Positions 34,389-44,076 of a stretch of 64,000 nucleotides of DNA are shown here, piece by piece. Origin of the DNA: Cyanobium sp. FGCU6 (GTDB lineage: Bacteria > Cyanobacteriota > Cyanobacteriia > PCC-6307 > Cyanobiaceae); assembly GCA_024958655.1 (NCBI GenBank), contig JANWUR010000009.1:62001-126000 (forward strand). The letters are read 5' to 3'. Made by a program: the position numbers and the translations under genes. Numbering within the stretch: the first letter of the stretch is position 1; every line of letters begins with the position of its first letter. The notes below the pieces were generated by a model. The model was not told the DNA's origin. It was given only the letters and a program-made list of their open reading frames with translations, and searched no databases.

Positions 34389-35630
34389 ATGGACGCGGTA
34401 ACCCCCGGAGAGGCAACCCCCGGAGGGGCAACCCCCGGAGAGGCCGCGGCTGGGAGCCGCGGCCCTGAGTCGGCCGCGGGGGTCCCGTTCCGGCCCGGCC
34501 TCGAGGGGGTACCCGCCACCCAGTCGGCCATCTGTGACATCGATGGCAACCGTGGCCTGCTCACCTACCGCGGCTATCCACTCGAGCAACTGGCCCAGCG
34601 CAGCAGCTTTCTGGAGACGGCCTACCTCCTGATCTGGGGTGAGCTGCCCACGATCTTCCAGCTGCGGGAGTTCGAGCAGGAGGTGCAGATGCACCGGCGG
34701 GTGAGTTTCCGCATCCGCGACATGATGAAGTGCTTCCCGGCCACGGGGCACCCGATGGATGCGCTGCAGGCCAGCGCCGCTTCCCTGGGTCTTTTCTATT
34801 CGCGCCGCGCCCTCAACGACCCGCAATACATCTTTGATGCGGTGGTGCGGCTGATCGCCAAGATCCCCACAATGGTGGCGGCCTTCCAGCTGATCCGCAA
34901 AGGCCAGGATCCGATCCAGCCCCGCGATGATCTCCCCTACGCGGCGAACTTCCTCTACATGCTCACCGAGCGTGAGCCGGATCCGATGGCGGCCCGTCTG
35001 TTTGACGCCTGCCTCATTCTCCATGCCGAGCACAGCCTCAATGCCAGCACCTTCAGTGCCCGGGTGACGGCCAGCACGCTCACCGATCCCTACGCGGTGG
35101 TGGCCTCGGCCGTGGGCACCCTCGCTGGGCCGCTCCACGGCGGTGCCAACGAGGACGTGCTCGACATGCTCGAGCAGATCGGCAGCGTCGACCGGGTGGA
35201 GGCCTGGCTGGATGAGGCGATCGCCTCCAGGCAGAAGATCATGGGTTTCGGTCACCGCGAATACCGGGTCAAGGATCCGCGGGCGGTGATCCTCCAGGGC
35301 CTGGCCGAAGACCTTTTCCAGCGCTTCGGCCACGACGAGATGTACGACGTGGCGCAGCGGCTGGAGGCGGCCGCCGCCGAGCGGCTCGGCCCCAAGGGCA
35401 TCTATCCCAACGTCGACTTCTACTCCGGGCTGGTCTACCGGAAGCTCGGCATCCCTCGCGATCTGTTCACACCGATCTTCGCGATCGCCCGAACCGCCGG
35501 GTGGCTGGCCCACTGGCGTGAGCAGATCGGCGCCAACCGCATCTTCCGCCCCACCCAGATCTACACCGGATACCCCCCGCGCGACTGGCTGCCGCTGGAG
35601 AGCCGGCCGATGGCGCCCGTTCCGGCCTAA
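34389..35630 (+). CDS. gltA: Citrate synthase
   Basis: GltA makes citrate from oxaloacetate and acetyl-CoA at the entry of the cyanobacterial citric acid branch. The 413-residue protein shows [54 protein letters not shown] with its active-site histidine, [13 protein letters not shown] and YPNVDFYSG. The N-terminus holds a triplicated 5-residue unit encoded by a 15-bp repeat. It lies 25 bp before ndhA on the same strand; I recall gltA next to ndhA as a common picocyanobacterial order. Confidence 0.96.
   Translation: MDAVTPGEATPGGATPGEAAAGSRGPESAAGVPFRPGLEGVPATQSAICDIDGNRGLLTYRGYPLEQLAQRSSFLETAYLLIWGELPTIFQLREFEQEVQMHRRVSFRIRDMMKCFPATGHPMDALQASAASLGLFYSRRALNDPQYIFDAVVRLIAKIPTMVAAFQLIRKGQDPIQPRDDLPYAANFLYMLTEREPDPMAARLFDACLILHAEHSLNASTFSARVTASTLTDPYAVVASAVGTLAGPLHGGANEDVLDMLEQIGSVDRVEAWLDEAIASRQKIMGFGHREYRVKDPRAVILQGLAEDLFQRFGHDEMYDVAQRLEAAAAERLGPKGIYPNVDFYSGLVYRKLGIPRDLFTPIFAIARTAGWLAHWREQIGANRIFRPTQIYTGYPPRDWLPLESRPMAPVPA
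34401..34445 (+). repeat. Three 15-bp tandem repeats at the start of gltA
   Basis: Units at 34401-34415, 34416-34430 and 34431-34445 each read ACCCCCGGAGAGGCA with one change per later copy. They encode [10 protein letters not shown] and TPGEA. The near identity suggests recent expansion by slippage. The repeat is in frame and lies before the conserved catalytic part. Confidence 0.9.
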
Positions 35631-35655
35631 GTTGCCTCCCGCGGTGCCCTCCTCA

Positions 35656-36792
35656 ATGGTGACGACTCCGGTATTGAGTTCCGGCCTGGACCTCCAGGCC
35701 AGCTTCGTGGAGGCCCTCGCCGGCATGGGCGTAGCCCCCGGGGTCGCCCGTCTGCTCTGGCTGCCCCTGCCCATGGTCACCGTGCTGGTGGCCGCTGTCG
35801 TGGGTGTGCTGGTGAACGTCTGGCTGGAGCGCAAGATCTCGGCCGCCGTCCAGCAGCGCATCGGCCCCGAATACGCCGGCCCGCTCGGGGTTCTGCAGCC
35901 GATGGCCGACGGCCTCAAGCTGGTGTTCAAGGAGGACATCATCCCGGCCCGGGCCGACGGCCTGCTGTTCACCCTGGGCCCGGTGCTGGTGCTGGTCCCG
36001 GTGATCCTGTCCTGGCTGGTCGTGCCCTTCGGCCAGAACCTGCTGATCAGCAACGTGGGCGTGGGGATCTTCCTCTGGATTGCCCTGAGTTCGATTCAGC
36101 CCATCGGCCTTCTGATGAGCGGCTATTCCAGCAACAACAAGTACTCGCTTCTGGGCGGGTTGCGGGCTGCCGCCCAGTCGATCAGCTATGAGATCCCCCT
36201 GGCTCTGGCCGTGCTGGCGGTGGTGATGATGAGCAACTCTCTCAGCACCGTCGACATCGTCGACCAGCAGTCTGGAGCCGGCATCTTCAGCTGGAACATC
36301 TGGCGACAACCGGTGGGCTTCGTGATCTTCTGGATCTGCGCCCTTGCAGAATGTGAGCGCCTGCCCTTTGACCTCCCGGAGGCTGAGGAGGAGCTTGTGG
36401 CCGGTTACCAGACCGAGTACTCCGGCATGAAGTTCGCCCTCTTCTACCTGGGCAGCTACATCAATCTCGTCCTCTCGGCCCTGTTGGTGGCGGTTCTCTA
36501 CCTCGGCGGCTGGAGCTTCCCTGTGCCGGTGGAGTGGATTGCCGGCTGGTTTCACATCCCCATCGACGCGCCGGCTCTGCAGGTCGTCACCGGCACCCTC
36601 GGGATTGTGATGACCGTGCTCAAGGCCTACCTGCTTGTTTTCTTCGCGATTCTGCTGCGCTGGACCGTCCCGAGGGTGCGGATCGACCAACTGCTGGATC
36701 TGGGCTGGAAGTTCCTGCTGCCGATCGCTCTGGTCAACCTGCTGGTCACCGCCGCTCTCAAGCTCGCCTTCCCGGCCGTCTTCGGCGGCTGA
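35656..36792 (+). CDS. ndhA: NAD(P)H-quinone oxidoreductase (NDH-1) subunit 1
   Basis: NdhA is a membrane subunit that joins the hydrophilic and membrane arms of the thylakoid NDH-1 complex and forms part of the plastoquinone site. Recognisable stretches are [63 protein letters not shown] and [28 protein letters not shown]. Length is 378 residues with about eight helices. The ATG at 35656 begins just after gltA, and the gene heads the ndhA-I-G-E operon. Confidence 0.97.
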   Translation: MVTTPVLSSGLDLQASFVEALAGMGVAPGVARLLWLPLPMVTVLVAAVVGVLVNVWLERKISAAVQQRIGPEYAGPLGVLQPMADGLKLVFKEDIIPARADGLLFTLGPVLVLVPVILSWLVVPFGQNLLISNVGVGIFLWIALSSIQPIGLLMSGYSSNNKYSLLGGLRAAAQSISYEIPLALAVLAVVMMSNSLSTVDIVDQQSGAGIFSWNIWRQPVGFVIFWICALAECERLPFDLPEAEEELVAGYQTEYSGMKFALFYLGSYINLVLSALLVAVLYLGGWSFPVPVEWIAGWFHIPIDAPALQVVTGTLGIVMTVLKAYLLVFFAILLRWTVPRVRIDQLLDLGWKFLLPIALVNLLVTAALKLAFPAVFGG

Positions 36793-36860
36793 TCCTCGTC
36801 GTCGCTTTTCCGCTCAAGGGGCCATCATGGTCCCACTCCCGTTCCCCGCCTGTTGCCCCG

Positions 36861-37463
36861 ATGTTCGGGTTCCTCAAAAAAGTCGGTGATTACACCAAAG
36901 ATGCCGTGGGTGCGGCCCAGTACCTCACCCAGGGGCTTTCGGTCACCTTCGATCACCTGCGCCGCCGGCCGATCACGGTGCAATATCCCTATGAGAAGCT
37001 GATTCCCTCAGAGCGGTACCGCGGGCGCATCCACTACGAATTTGATAAGTGCATCGCCTGCGAGGTGTGCGTCCGTGTTTGTCCGATCAATCTGCCGGTG
37101 GTGGATTGGGTGATGAACAAGGCCACCAAGAAGAAAGAGTTGCGGAACTACTCGATTGATTTCGGGGTATGCATCTTCTGTGGCAACTGCGTGGAGTACT
37201 GCCCCACCAACTGCCTCTCCATGACAGAGGAGTACGAACTGGCTGCCTTCGATCGCCACAGTCTCAACTACGACAACATCGCGCTTGGCCGTCTGCCCAC
37301 CAGCGTCACCAGCGACCCCGCCGTGTTTGCCCTGCGCGAACTGGCCTACCTGCCCAAGGGTGTCATGGATCCCCATGGCGTCCCCGACACCGACCCGCGG
37401 GCGGGCAAAGTGCCCGAGTCCGTCGGCGCCTCCAACTCCTCCGCCAACGGAGATCCCTCCTGA
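36861..37463 (+). CDS. ndhI: NDH-1 subunit I, two-cluster ferredoxin-like subunit
   Basis: NdhI carries two [4Fe-4S] clusters that pass electrons to quinone. Both motifs are seen: [12 protein letters not shown] and [12 protein letters not shown]. The N-terminal [60 protein letters not shown] is typical. Length is 200 residues. It follows ndhA by 68 bp and its TGA shares one base with the ndhG ATG. Confidence 0.97.
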   Translation: MFGFLKKVGDYTKDAVGAAQYLTQGLSVTFDHLRRRPITVQYPYEKLIPSERYRGRIHYEFDKCIACEVCVRVCPINLPVVDWVMNKATKKKELRNYSIDFGVCIFCGNCVEYCPTNCLSMTEEYELAAFDRHSLNYDNIALGRLPTSVTSDPAVFALRELAYLPKGVMDPHGVPDTDPRAGKVPESVGASNSSANGDPS

Positions 37464-38083
37464 TGACGATCGCTTCCACCACCCAGCAGATCTGCTTCGT
37501 TCTGCTTTCGGCTGCTGTCGTGCTCGGATCGCTGGGCGTGGTGCTGTTGCCCAACATCGTGTATTCCGCCTTCCTTCTGGGCGGCGTGTTCCTCTCTGTC
37601 AGCGGGCTCTACCTGCTGCTCAATGCCAGCTTCGTGGCCGCCGCCCAGATCCTTGTGTACGTGGGCGCCGTGAATGTGCTGATCCTGTTCGCCATCATGC
37701 TGGTGAACAAGAAGGAAAATCTCTCAGCCATCCCTGGCCTGGCCCTGCGCCGTGTGCTCTCCGGCCTGGTCTGCGCAGGATTGTTCGGGTTGATCATGAG
37801 GGTCGCCTTCACGACGGCCTGGGCGCTTCCCGGTCCGGTGCCGGTGGGTGAGGAGGCCACCATCCGGATCGGTGAGCATCTCTTCAGCGACTATCTTCTC
37901 CCCTTCGAACTGGCTTCGGTGCTGCTGCTGATGGCCATGATCGGCGCCATCGTGCTCGCCCGCCGCGATGTCTTCGCCAGCGACGTGATCACCGGCGAGC
38001 CTGTTGATCAGGGTCTGATCGAGAAGGCCCGCACCCCCTTGCTGATCGAAACCCCCAACCCCCAGCTCCAGGAGACCCGCTGA
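37463..38083 (+). CDS. ndhG: NDH-1 subunit 6
   Basis: A 206-residue membrane subunit (NuoJ homologue) with about five helices. The conserved segment [28 protein letters not shown] is diagnostic. Its start and stop each share a single base with the neighbouring genes (TGATG), so ndhI, ndhG and ndhE are translationally coupled. Confidence 0.96.
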   Translation: MTIASTTQQICFVLLSAAVVLGSLGVVLLPNIVYSAFLLGGVFLSVSGLYLLLNASFVAAAQILVYVGAVNVLILFAIMLVNKKENLSAIPGLALRRVLSGLVCAGLFGLIMRVAFTTAWALPGPVPVGEEATIRIGEHLFSDYLLPFELASVLLLMAMIGAIVLARRDVFASDVITGEPVDQGLIEKARTPLLIETPNPQLQETR

Positions 38084-38403
38084 TGACCGCCTCCCCCATC
38101 CCCCTGCAGGCCTTCCTCACCGTCGCTGCCGTGCTTTTCTGCACGGGCGTCTGGGGTCTGATCAACAGCCGCAATGCCGTGCGCGTGCTGATGAGCATCG
38201 AGCTGATGCTCAATGCGGTGAACATCAACCTGATGGCCTTCTCCAGCTACGTCGATGGCCAGCTGATCCGCGGGCAGGTGTTCGCCATCTTCGTGATCAC
38301 GGTGGCCGCAGCCGAGGCGGCGGTGGGTCTGGCGATCCTGCTCTCCCTCTACCGCAACCGCGAGACGGTCGATATGGAGCGCTTCAACCTTCTTCGCTGG
38401 TAG
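38083..38403 (+). CDS. ndhE: NDH-1 subunit 4L
   Basis: A 106-residue NuoK homologue with three helices and the family core [35 protein letters not shown], including the membrane glutamate used in proton transfer, then [26 protein letters not shown]. Last gene of the ndhA-I-G-E set; the NAD kinase gene follows after 12 bp. Confidence 0.97.
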   Translation: MTASPIPLQAFLTVAAVLFCTGVWGLINSRNAVRVLMSIELMLNAVNINLMAFSSYVDGQLIRGQVFAIFVITVAAAEAAVGLAILLSLYRNRETVDMERFNLLRW

Positions 38404-38415
38404 CGCACCGGCTCC

Positions 38416-39348
38416 GTGCAGCTTCGCCGTGTCTGGCTGATTGTCCGCACTGCAAGCCCTGCGGCCCAGCGACAGGCTGCCCTGTGTGCATCCGAACTGC
38501 GGAATCAGAGGGTGCATGTGACGATCGCCGCCAGTGGGCCTGCCGCTGATCCCTTCCCAGGGCTGCTGGCCACCGAAGCTGAGCTCCCCGATCTGGCTGT
38601 TGTGCTGGGTGGGGATGGAACGGTTCTGGGGGCCGCACGCCATCTGGCCTGTCATGGCGTCCCCCTGTTGAGCTTCAACGTGGGCGGCCATCTCGGCTTT
38701 CTCACCCACGACCCTCGCCTGCTGCGGGGTGAGGAGGCGGCCGAAGCCGGTGGAGCCTCCCTCTGGCGACGCCTGGTTCAGGATCGGTTCGCCCTGGAGC
38801 GGCGGATGATGCTCGAGGCTCGCGTCGATCGGGGAGACGGTCTCGAGGAGCGCGACCTCGCCCATGTGGCCCTCAACGACCTCTATCTGCGCCCCTGCCT
38901 GGAGGCCAATGCCACCACCTGCGTTCTGGAGCTGGAGATCGATGGCGAGATCGTCGACCAGTACCGCGGCGATGGCCTGATCTTCGCCACCCCCACGGGA
39001 TCCACCGGCTACGCGATGGCCGCCGGTGGCCCCATCCTCCATCCCGGCATCGAGGCGATCGTGGTGACGCCCATCTGCCCGATGAGTCTGTCCAGCAGGG
39101 CGGTGGTGGTTCCGCCACGCTCGCGATTGAGCGTCTGGCCCCTGGGGCCCAGCGGGCGCCGGGTGCGTCTCTGGCAGGACGGCGCCCCGGCCACTGATCT
39201 TGAGCCTGGCGATCGCTGCATCGTGCAGCGTTCCGCTGATCCTGCCCTGCTGGTGGTGCTCGATCAGAGTCCGTCGTACTACCGCACCCTCACCCACAAG
39301 TTGCACTGGGCCGGCAGCATCACCGCGGCTGCGCCGGGCGAGAACTGA
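38416..39348 (+). CDS. nadK: NAD kinase
   Basis: NadK phosphorylates NAD(H) to NADP(H). The 310-residue protein has [19 protein letters not shown] (Asp67 of GGDGT), [39 protein letters not shown] and the C-terminal beta domain. It starts at GTG 12 bp behind ndhE, so it probably shares the NDH operon, which fits a link between NADPH supply and the complex. Confidence 0.94.
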   Translation: MQLRRVWLIVRTASPAAQRQAALCASELRNQRVHVTIAASGPAADPFPGLLATEAELPDLAVVLGGDGTVLGAARHLACHGVPLLSFNVGGHLGFLTHDPRLLRGEEAAEAGGASLWRRLVQDRFALERRMMLEARVDRGDGLEERDLAHVALNDLYLRPCLEANATTCVLELEIDGEIVDQYRGDGLIFATPTGSTGYAMAAGGPILHPGIEAIVVTPICPMSLSSRAVVVPPRSRLSVWPLGPSGRRVRLWQDGAPATDLEPGDRCIVQRSADPALLVVLDQSPSYYRTLTHKLHWAGSITAAAPGEN

Positions 39349-39430
39349 TTGAGCGGTGCCTGCCGGACTCCGCCCGCCGGCCAGAATGGCGCGGGCACCG
39401 CATCCGGGGCCTCCCCCTGGTGCGGCGGCG

Positions 39431-39997
39431 ATGGCCCTGGAGATCGAGCGAAGGTTCCTGGTGAGCGGTGACGCCTGGCGCTCGCACGTGCTCTGGCAGG
39501 CGGACCTGCGCCAGGGCTATCTTCTCGCCGATGGCCAGGGCCGGACGGTGCGGGTGCGGCTGAGTGAGCGGGAAAGGGAAGCGCGGGCCTGGCTGACCCT
39601 CAAGGCGCCCCAGCCTGCCGGGAGCGGCGATGACGATGGGGCCATCACCCGTCTGGAGTTCGAGTATCCGATCCCCCCGGAGGACGCCCGGGCTCTGCTG
39701 CACCTGGCCCCCCACGAGCTGGTCAAGCAGCGCCACGGACTGGATCTGCCTGGCGGTGAGTGGGTGCTTGACGTGTTTGAGGGGGCCAACGCTCCTTTGG
39801 TGGTTGCGGAGGTGGAGCTGGCGTCCGCCGCCAGCCCGGTGGAGCTGCCGGCGTGGTGCGGCAGGGAGATCAGCGGCCGCCACGAGCTCAGCAATGCCGC
39901 CCTGGCCCGTCGCCCCCTGTCCCTCTGGAGTGCTGCCGAACGCGACGCCCTGTTCGCTGCTTCAGCGCCGGGCGACGGTGAGCCTCCCACGGGATAG
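39431..39997 (+). CDS. CYTH domain protein (triphosphate tunnel metalloenzyme-like)
   Basis: This 188-residue protein opens with MALEIERRFLV, containing the ExExR motif of CYTH proteins, and continues with QGYLLADGQGRTVRVRLSERE, AWLTLKAPQ, LEFEYPIP and WVLDVFEGANAPLVVAEVEL. Bacterial members hydrolyse inorganic triphosphate or similar compounds. The upstream frame is open to 39356 without conserved sequence, so the ATG at 39431 is used. Confidence 0.9.
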   Translation: MALEIERRFLVSGDAWRSHVLWQADLRQGYLLADGQGRTVRVRLSEREREARAWLTLKAPQPAGSGDDDGAITRLEFEYPIPPEDARALLHLAPHELVKQRHGLDLPGGEWVLDVFEGANAPLVVAEVELASAASPVELPAWCGREISGRHELSNAALARRPLSLWSAAERDALFAASAPGDGEPPTG

Positions 39998-40179
39998 GGC
40001 CGACTCCGAAGGAAATCGCAAGGGGCTTCTGGGCACCGGCCAGTCTGGGGTACGCCGAGTTCTTCACCCCGCAGGCCGACAGCTTCACCTTGATGAGCCT
40101 GGAGAGGGTGTCGGGCGTCGAACGATCAGCCGGCGACGGGAGCAGCAGGGCTCGGCTGGCTGGCACCGCCTGAGCGGCT

Positions 40180-40455
40180 CTACCCGGCCTCCCGGCCAGG
40201 GATGTGGGTGTCCAGGGCGCAGCAGTTGAAGCCGTCGCGGCAGATCTTGCCGTTGTCCATCGCCCAGTTCAACAGAGCCACCCGGTTCTTGGCGCCGGTC
40301 TTGGTGAAGATGTTGCTCACGTGGTTGTCGACCGTGCGCTTGCTGATCGTGAGTTGCTCGGCGATCTCCTGATTGGTGAGTCCTGTGGCCACCAGTTCGA
40401 TGATCTCCAGCTCCCGCTCCGAAAGGTCGTGGCGGGGAGACTCCCGCTCGGGCAT
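40180..40455 (-). CDS. pedR: LuxR-type regulator PedR
   Basis: A 91-residue protein that is almost only a LuxR helix-turn-helix: LSERELEIIELVATGLTNQEIAEQLTISKRTVDNHVSNIFTKTGAKNRVALLNWAMDNGKICRDGFNCC. The size and C-terminal cysteines match PedR, the cyanobacterial regulator that senses photosynthetic electron flow through thioredoxin. It is divergent from metF, and its targets probably lie elsewhere. Confidence 0.85.
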   Translation of the reverse strand: MPERESPRHDLSERELEIIELVATGLTNQEIAEQLTISKRTVDNHVSNIFTKTGAKNRVALLNWAMDNGKICRDGFNCCALDTHIPGREAG

Positions 40456-40500
40456 GGGAATGCTGGCGGCGAAGCCTCACTGTAGGCAGGGTTCTGCTCC

Positions 40501-41457
40501 ATGATGGCCAGGCGATGCGAGTGCGCGGTGGGGTTGCGAGAGGCTTTGGTGGAGAGGCGTTTCGCGGTCACCGCCGAGGTGACTCCACCCCGTGGTGCCG
40601 ATGTCCGCCGGACCCTTGAGGCTGCGGAGACGCTGCGTGGCTGGGTCGATGCGGTGAACGTCACCGACGGCAGCCGGGCGGTGATGCGGATGAGCAGCCT
40701 GGCGGTGGGCCGTCTGCTGCTCGAAGCGGGTCTCGAGCCCGTGCTGCAGCTCACCTGCCGGGATCGCAACCGCATTGCCCTTCAGGCTGAGCTGCTCGGG
40801 GCCCATGCCCTCGGCCTGCCCAACGTTCTCTGCCTCACCGGGGATCCGGTGCGGGCGGGGGATCAGCCCGCTGCCCGACCCGTCAATGAGCTGGAGGCCG
40901 TGCGCTTGCTGCAGCTGGTGGCAGCCTTCAACGAAGGTCGGGATCCCGTGGAGGGATCGCTGCCCGATGGCGCCACCAACCTGTACGCCGGGGCGGCCGC
41001 CGATCCCCAGTCCTCCAGCTGGAGCGGCCTGGTGACGAGGGTGAAGCGCAAGCGAGCGGCAGGTGCTCGCTTTATCCAGACCCAGATGGTGATGGATGCG
41101 CGCTGCCTGCGCCGGTTCGTCGAGGAGGTCACCGGTCCCATGGACCTGCCGGTTCTCGCCGGGGTGTTCCTGCTCAAGTCCGCCAGAAATGCCCGCTTCA
41201 TCAATCGAGTGGTGCCTGGGGCTTTGATCCCGGAGGCGGTGATCGAGCGCCTGGAATCCGCCAGCGATCCTGCGGCCGAAGGCGTGGTGATCGCCGCCGA
41301 GCAGGTGGCCACCTATCGGGACATCGCTCAGGGTGTGCATGTGATGGCGGTGAAGGCCGAGGAGCGGATCCCGGAGATCCTCCGTCAGGCCGGGCTAGTT
41401 CGGGTTGAGGGCGAGATCGGTACCCAGCAGCTCCGCCATGGCCTTCTGCTGCGGTGA
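40501..41457 (+). CDS. metF: Methylenetetrahydrofolate reductase
   Basis: A FAD-dependent enzyme that reduces methylene-THF to methyl-THF for methionine synthesis. The 318-residue protein shows FAVTAEVTPPRGADVRRTLE, VNVTDGSRAVMRMSS, LTCRDRNRIALQAELLGAHALGLPNVLCLTGDP and GARFIQTQMVMD. The start could be the ATG at 40501 or 40504. The 3' end overlaps the convergent nucleotidyltransferase gene by 63 nt. Confidence 0.92.
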   Translation: MMARRCECAVGLREALVERRFAVTAEVTPPRGADVRRTLEAAETLRGWVDAVNVTDGSRAVMRMSSLAVGRLLLEAGLEPVLQLTCRDRNRIALQAELLGAHALGLPNVLCLTGDPVRAGDQPAARPVNELEAVRLLQLVAAFNEGRDPVEGSLPDGATNLYAGAAADPQSSSWSGLVTRVKRKRAAGARFIQTQMVMDARCLRRFVEEVTGPMDLPVLAGVFLLKSARNARFINRVVPGALIPEAVIERLESASDPAAEGVVIAAEQVATYRDIAQGVHVMAVKAEERIPEILRQAGLVRVEGEIGTQQLRHGLLLR

Positions 41458-42573
41458 CGGGGCGACCACATCCTGCCGACGGGCATCGGTGATCAGCCAG
41501 TCGAGGGCAGCTTCCTGCAGGTCGAAGTGGTCGCCATTGCGGTCCACGCAGTAGCGGCCAAATACCAGTTTCTCCACCAGCCGCACGCCGGGACCGATGC
41601 GCGAGTAGTCGAAGATGATGGAATTGTCGATCGTGGCGCCTGCGCAGATGTGGCAGCTGGGCCCGATCATCGCCGGACCGATGATGGTGGCCCCGTCTTC
41701 GATCCGGGTCATGCCACCCACATAGATCGGGCCCTGCACTCGGATCCGGTCCCAGTCAGCGGCCACGTTGAGCCCAGTGAAGATGCCAGGCCGCACCTGT
41801 TTGCCTGGGATCTGAACCTGGCGAACATCACCCTGCAGCACGCTGCGGATCGCCTGCCAGTAGTCGGGTACCTTGCCGATGTCCACCCACTCGAATTCCA
41901 TCGGCAGAGCATAGAAAAGAGCTTCGGCCTCCACCAGCTTGGGGAAGAGATCGGAGCCGATGTCGAAGGCCGTGCCACTGGGGATGAAATCCAGCACTTC
42001 GGGCTCGAAAATATAAATGCCTGTGTTGATCATGTCGCTGGCGGCCTCCTCCACTGCCGGCTTCTCCTGGAAGGAGCGCACGCGGCCATCGGGATCGGTC
42101 ACCACCACCCCGTAGCTGCTCACCTGGTCGTGGGAAACCCGCTTGGCGATCAGGCTGGCCATCGCCCCCTTCTCCTTGTGCCGCCGTACAGCCTCGGTGA
42201 GATCGAGATCGATCAGGGCGTCACCGCACAGCACCACGAAGGTGTCGTCGAAGAAGTGATTGAAATCCTGGATCCGCCGCAGGCCCCCTGCCGATCCAAG
42301 AGCGTCACCGATCAGCTCCCCGTCCTCAATGCGGCCTTCAAAGCTGTAAGCGATCTGAACCCCGAAGCGCTGGCCATCGCGGAAGTAGCTCTCAATCTCC
42401 TCAGCCAGGTGGGAAACATTCACCATGATCTCGTTGAAGCCGTGCTGGCGCAGCAGCTCCAGGAGGAATTCCATCACCGGCTTCTGCAGGATGGGGATCA
42501 TGGGCTTGGGTGTGGTGTGCGTGATCGGACGCACCCGCGTGCCCTTGCCTGCCGCCAGGATCATCGCCTTCAT
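41395..42573 (-). CDS. Sugar-phosphate nucleotidyltransferase (NDP-sugar pyrophosphorylase family)
   Basis: A 392-residue protein. The N-terminal catalytic domain has MKAMILAAGKGTRVRPITHTTPKPMIPILQKPVMEFLLELL, the GxGTRxxPxT and lysine motif of NDP-sugar synthases, with VVLCGDALIDLDL as metal site. A left-handed beta-helix (hexapeptide) follows: GGMTRIEDGATIIGPAMIGPSCHICAGATIDNSIIF. It is most like mannose-1-phosphate guanylyltransferases or glucose-1-phosphate enzymes; the nucleotide and sugar cannot be decided. Confidence 0.9.
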   Translation of the reverse strand: MKAMILAAGKGTRVRPITHTTPKPMIPILQKPVMEFLLELLRQHGFNEIMVNVSHLAEEIESYFRDGQRFGVQIAYSFEGRIEDGELIGDALGSAGGLRRIQDFNHFFDDTFVVLCGDALIDLDLTEAVRRHKEKGAMASLIAKRVSHDQVSSYGVVVTDPDGRVRSFQEKPAVEEAASDMINTGIYIFEPEVLDFIPSGTAFDIGSDLFPKLVEAEALFYALPMEFEWVDIGKVPDYWQAIRSVLQGDVRQVQIPGKQVRPGIFTGLNVAADWDRIRVQGPIYVGGMTRIEDGATIIGPAMIGPSCHICAGATIDNSIIFDYSRIGPGVRLVEKLVFGRYCVDRNGDHFDLQEAALDWLITDARRQDVVAPSPQQKAMAELLGTDLALNPN

Positions 42574-42619
42574 AGGCAGCGTTTATCCACCATCGGTCGC
42601 GCAAGCCTAGGGACTTGCC

Positions 42620-43507
42620 TCAGGCCGCCAGCAGTTCGCGAGCCGGCCCCCGAGCTGACCCCTGGCCTTGCCCCCAGCCTGCGACCACGGCCTCCGCGGT
42701 CTCGCCCAGAGCGCGCAACCGCAACGGGCCGAACAGTCCTCCCTCCTGATCCAGTTCCACCCTCCCCTGGGCACAGAGGAAGAGCAGCGCCCAGAACACC
42801 CCCACCCGGTCCCGGTCCAGGTCGTCGGCGCCTCCCGCCGGCGCCGCCTCCTGCCACAGGCGCACCAGATCCTCGAAGCTCAGCCAGGTCCCGCCATGGG
42901 CCGGACCGTTCTCGGCCGCCAGGAACAGGCTGAGGGCGGCGGTGGTTTCCGGCAGCTTCTCCCGGTGCGCCAGTCCCGCCACCTGGGCGATGGCGGCCCG
43001 CTCGCTGTAGCGACGGGACCGGGGGCGATGGCGGGCGCCGCCGGCGTCATGCTCCAGTCGCTCGGCGATGTCCTCGAGCTGGCGGATCAGTTCTCCCAGG
43101 GTCACGGGCCGCTGCAGGGGCGGTGGCGCCACCGGACGACGGCGCAGATGGCGCTCCGGTCGGGACGGCAGCATCATCGCGGCTCCGTTCGGTCCATCTG
43201 GTTCGTCGTCGGCGGCGTCATCGGGGCCGAACAGGGGATCGGGGGGGAAGGTGGCCGCCTCCAGGACTTCCGCCTTCAGGCCCACCAGTACCGAGGCGGC
43301 CAGAAAGGCCTCACTGCTCTCGGCCAGATCCTGCTCGTAGCTGCCGCCCACCAGGGCGGCGATGCGGGGCTGTTCGATCCTGTGGCGCAACTGGTCGAGG
43401 AAGCCGTCGATCACACCGATCACGTCCACGTCCCAGGGGTCGATCTCCCCCCGCATCGCCGCATCCTGCAAGAGGCGGATCGCCAGCCTCGCCCCTGCTT
43501 CAGCCAC
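42620..43507 (-). CDS. scpA: Segregation and condensation protein A
   Basis: ScpA is the kleisin that closes the SMC ring with ScpB for chromosome segregation. The 295-residue protein begins LAIRLLQDAAMRGEIDPWDVDVIGVIDGFLDQL, has LAESSEAFLAASVLVGLKAEVL, and ends with the winged helix VGVFWALLFLCAQGRVELDQEGGLFGPLRL. A Pro/Arg-rich and acidic middle is typical for cyanobacterial ScpA. It starts at GTG. scpB is not in the window. Confidence 0.9.
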   Translation of the reverse strand: MAEAGARLAIRLLQDAAMRGEIDPWDVDVIGVIDGFLDQLRHRIEQPRIAALVGGSYEQDLAESSEAFLAASVLVGLKAEVLEAATFPPDPLFGPDDAADDEPDGPNGAAMMLPSRPERHLRRRPVAPPPLQRPVTLGELIRQLEDIAERLEHDAGGARHRPRSRRYSERAAIAQVAGLAHREKLPETTAALSLFLAAENGPAHGGTWLSFEDLVRLWQEAAPAGGADDLDRDRVGVFWALLFLCAQGRVELDQEGGLFGPLRLRALGETAEAVVAGWGQGQGSARGPARELLAA

Positions 43508-43590
43508 GCGCCCCCGGCTACGACTGGGTGATGGAACGCTACCGGCGGTGCACCGCGCCCGCCAGGGAGCTCCCGGAAGGGTGGCTCCCT

Positions 43591-43971
43591 CTACTCCACC
43601 GTGACCGCGACCGTTTCGGAGCCGGCTTTGCCTGAGGATTCTCCCGCTGCGGGCAGCAGGCCAAGTTGGGCATCCACGGTGGCCCGGTAGCGCTGAAGAT
43701 CATTCTCGAGCTCGCGGATGCGCACCTGCTGGGCCTCGCGCTCGCCTTCGTCCTGGAGGGTCTCCACTTTCTTCACCACTCCAGTCCAGACCGCGAAGAT
43801 CCAGGCGGCCGTAGCCCCGATCCCCCCGACCACCAGCAACAGCACGGCCAACGGCAGGGTGGAGCTGACCCCGGGCAGGAAGTGCACGGTGGTGGAGGCC
43901 GTGTTCTCCAGGGTGAACATCACCATCGCCAGGGCGAAGCTGAAGATCAGCAGAAAGTTCAGCTGACGCAT
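43591..43971 (-). CDS. LapA-domain (DUF1049) membrane protein
   Basis: This 126-residue protein has two N-terminal membrane helices (LNFLLIFSFALAMVMFTLEN and LPLAVLLLVVGGIGATAAWIF) with TTVHFLPGVSSTLPLAVLL between, the LapA pattern. A helical tail that is probably coiled-coil (KKVETLQDEGEREAQQVRIRELENDLQRYRA) follows. LapA-type proteins relate to membrane or lipopolysaccharide assembly in other bacteria; the role here is unknown. Confidence 0.85.
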   Translation of the reverse strand: MRQLNFLLIFSFALAMVMFTLENTASTTVHFLPGVSSTLPLAVLLLVVGGIGATAAWIFAVWTGVVKKVETLQDEGEREAQQVRIRELENDLQRYRATVDAQLGLLPAAGESSGKAGSETVAVTVE

Positions 43972-44076
43972 CGTTCGTGCGGGGCAGGCAAGCTTTTGGA
44001 TCCGGTGGAGCGTAGGCGCAGCTCTGGGGAGATGAGGCCTCTGAGCCCAGGGTGCACAGGTTCGTTACCCGAACCT

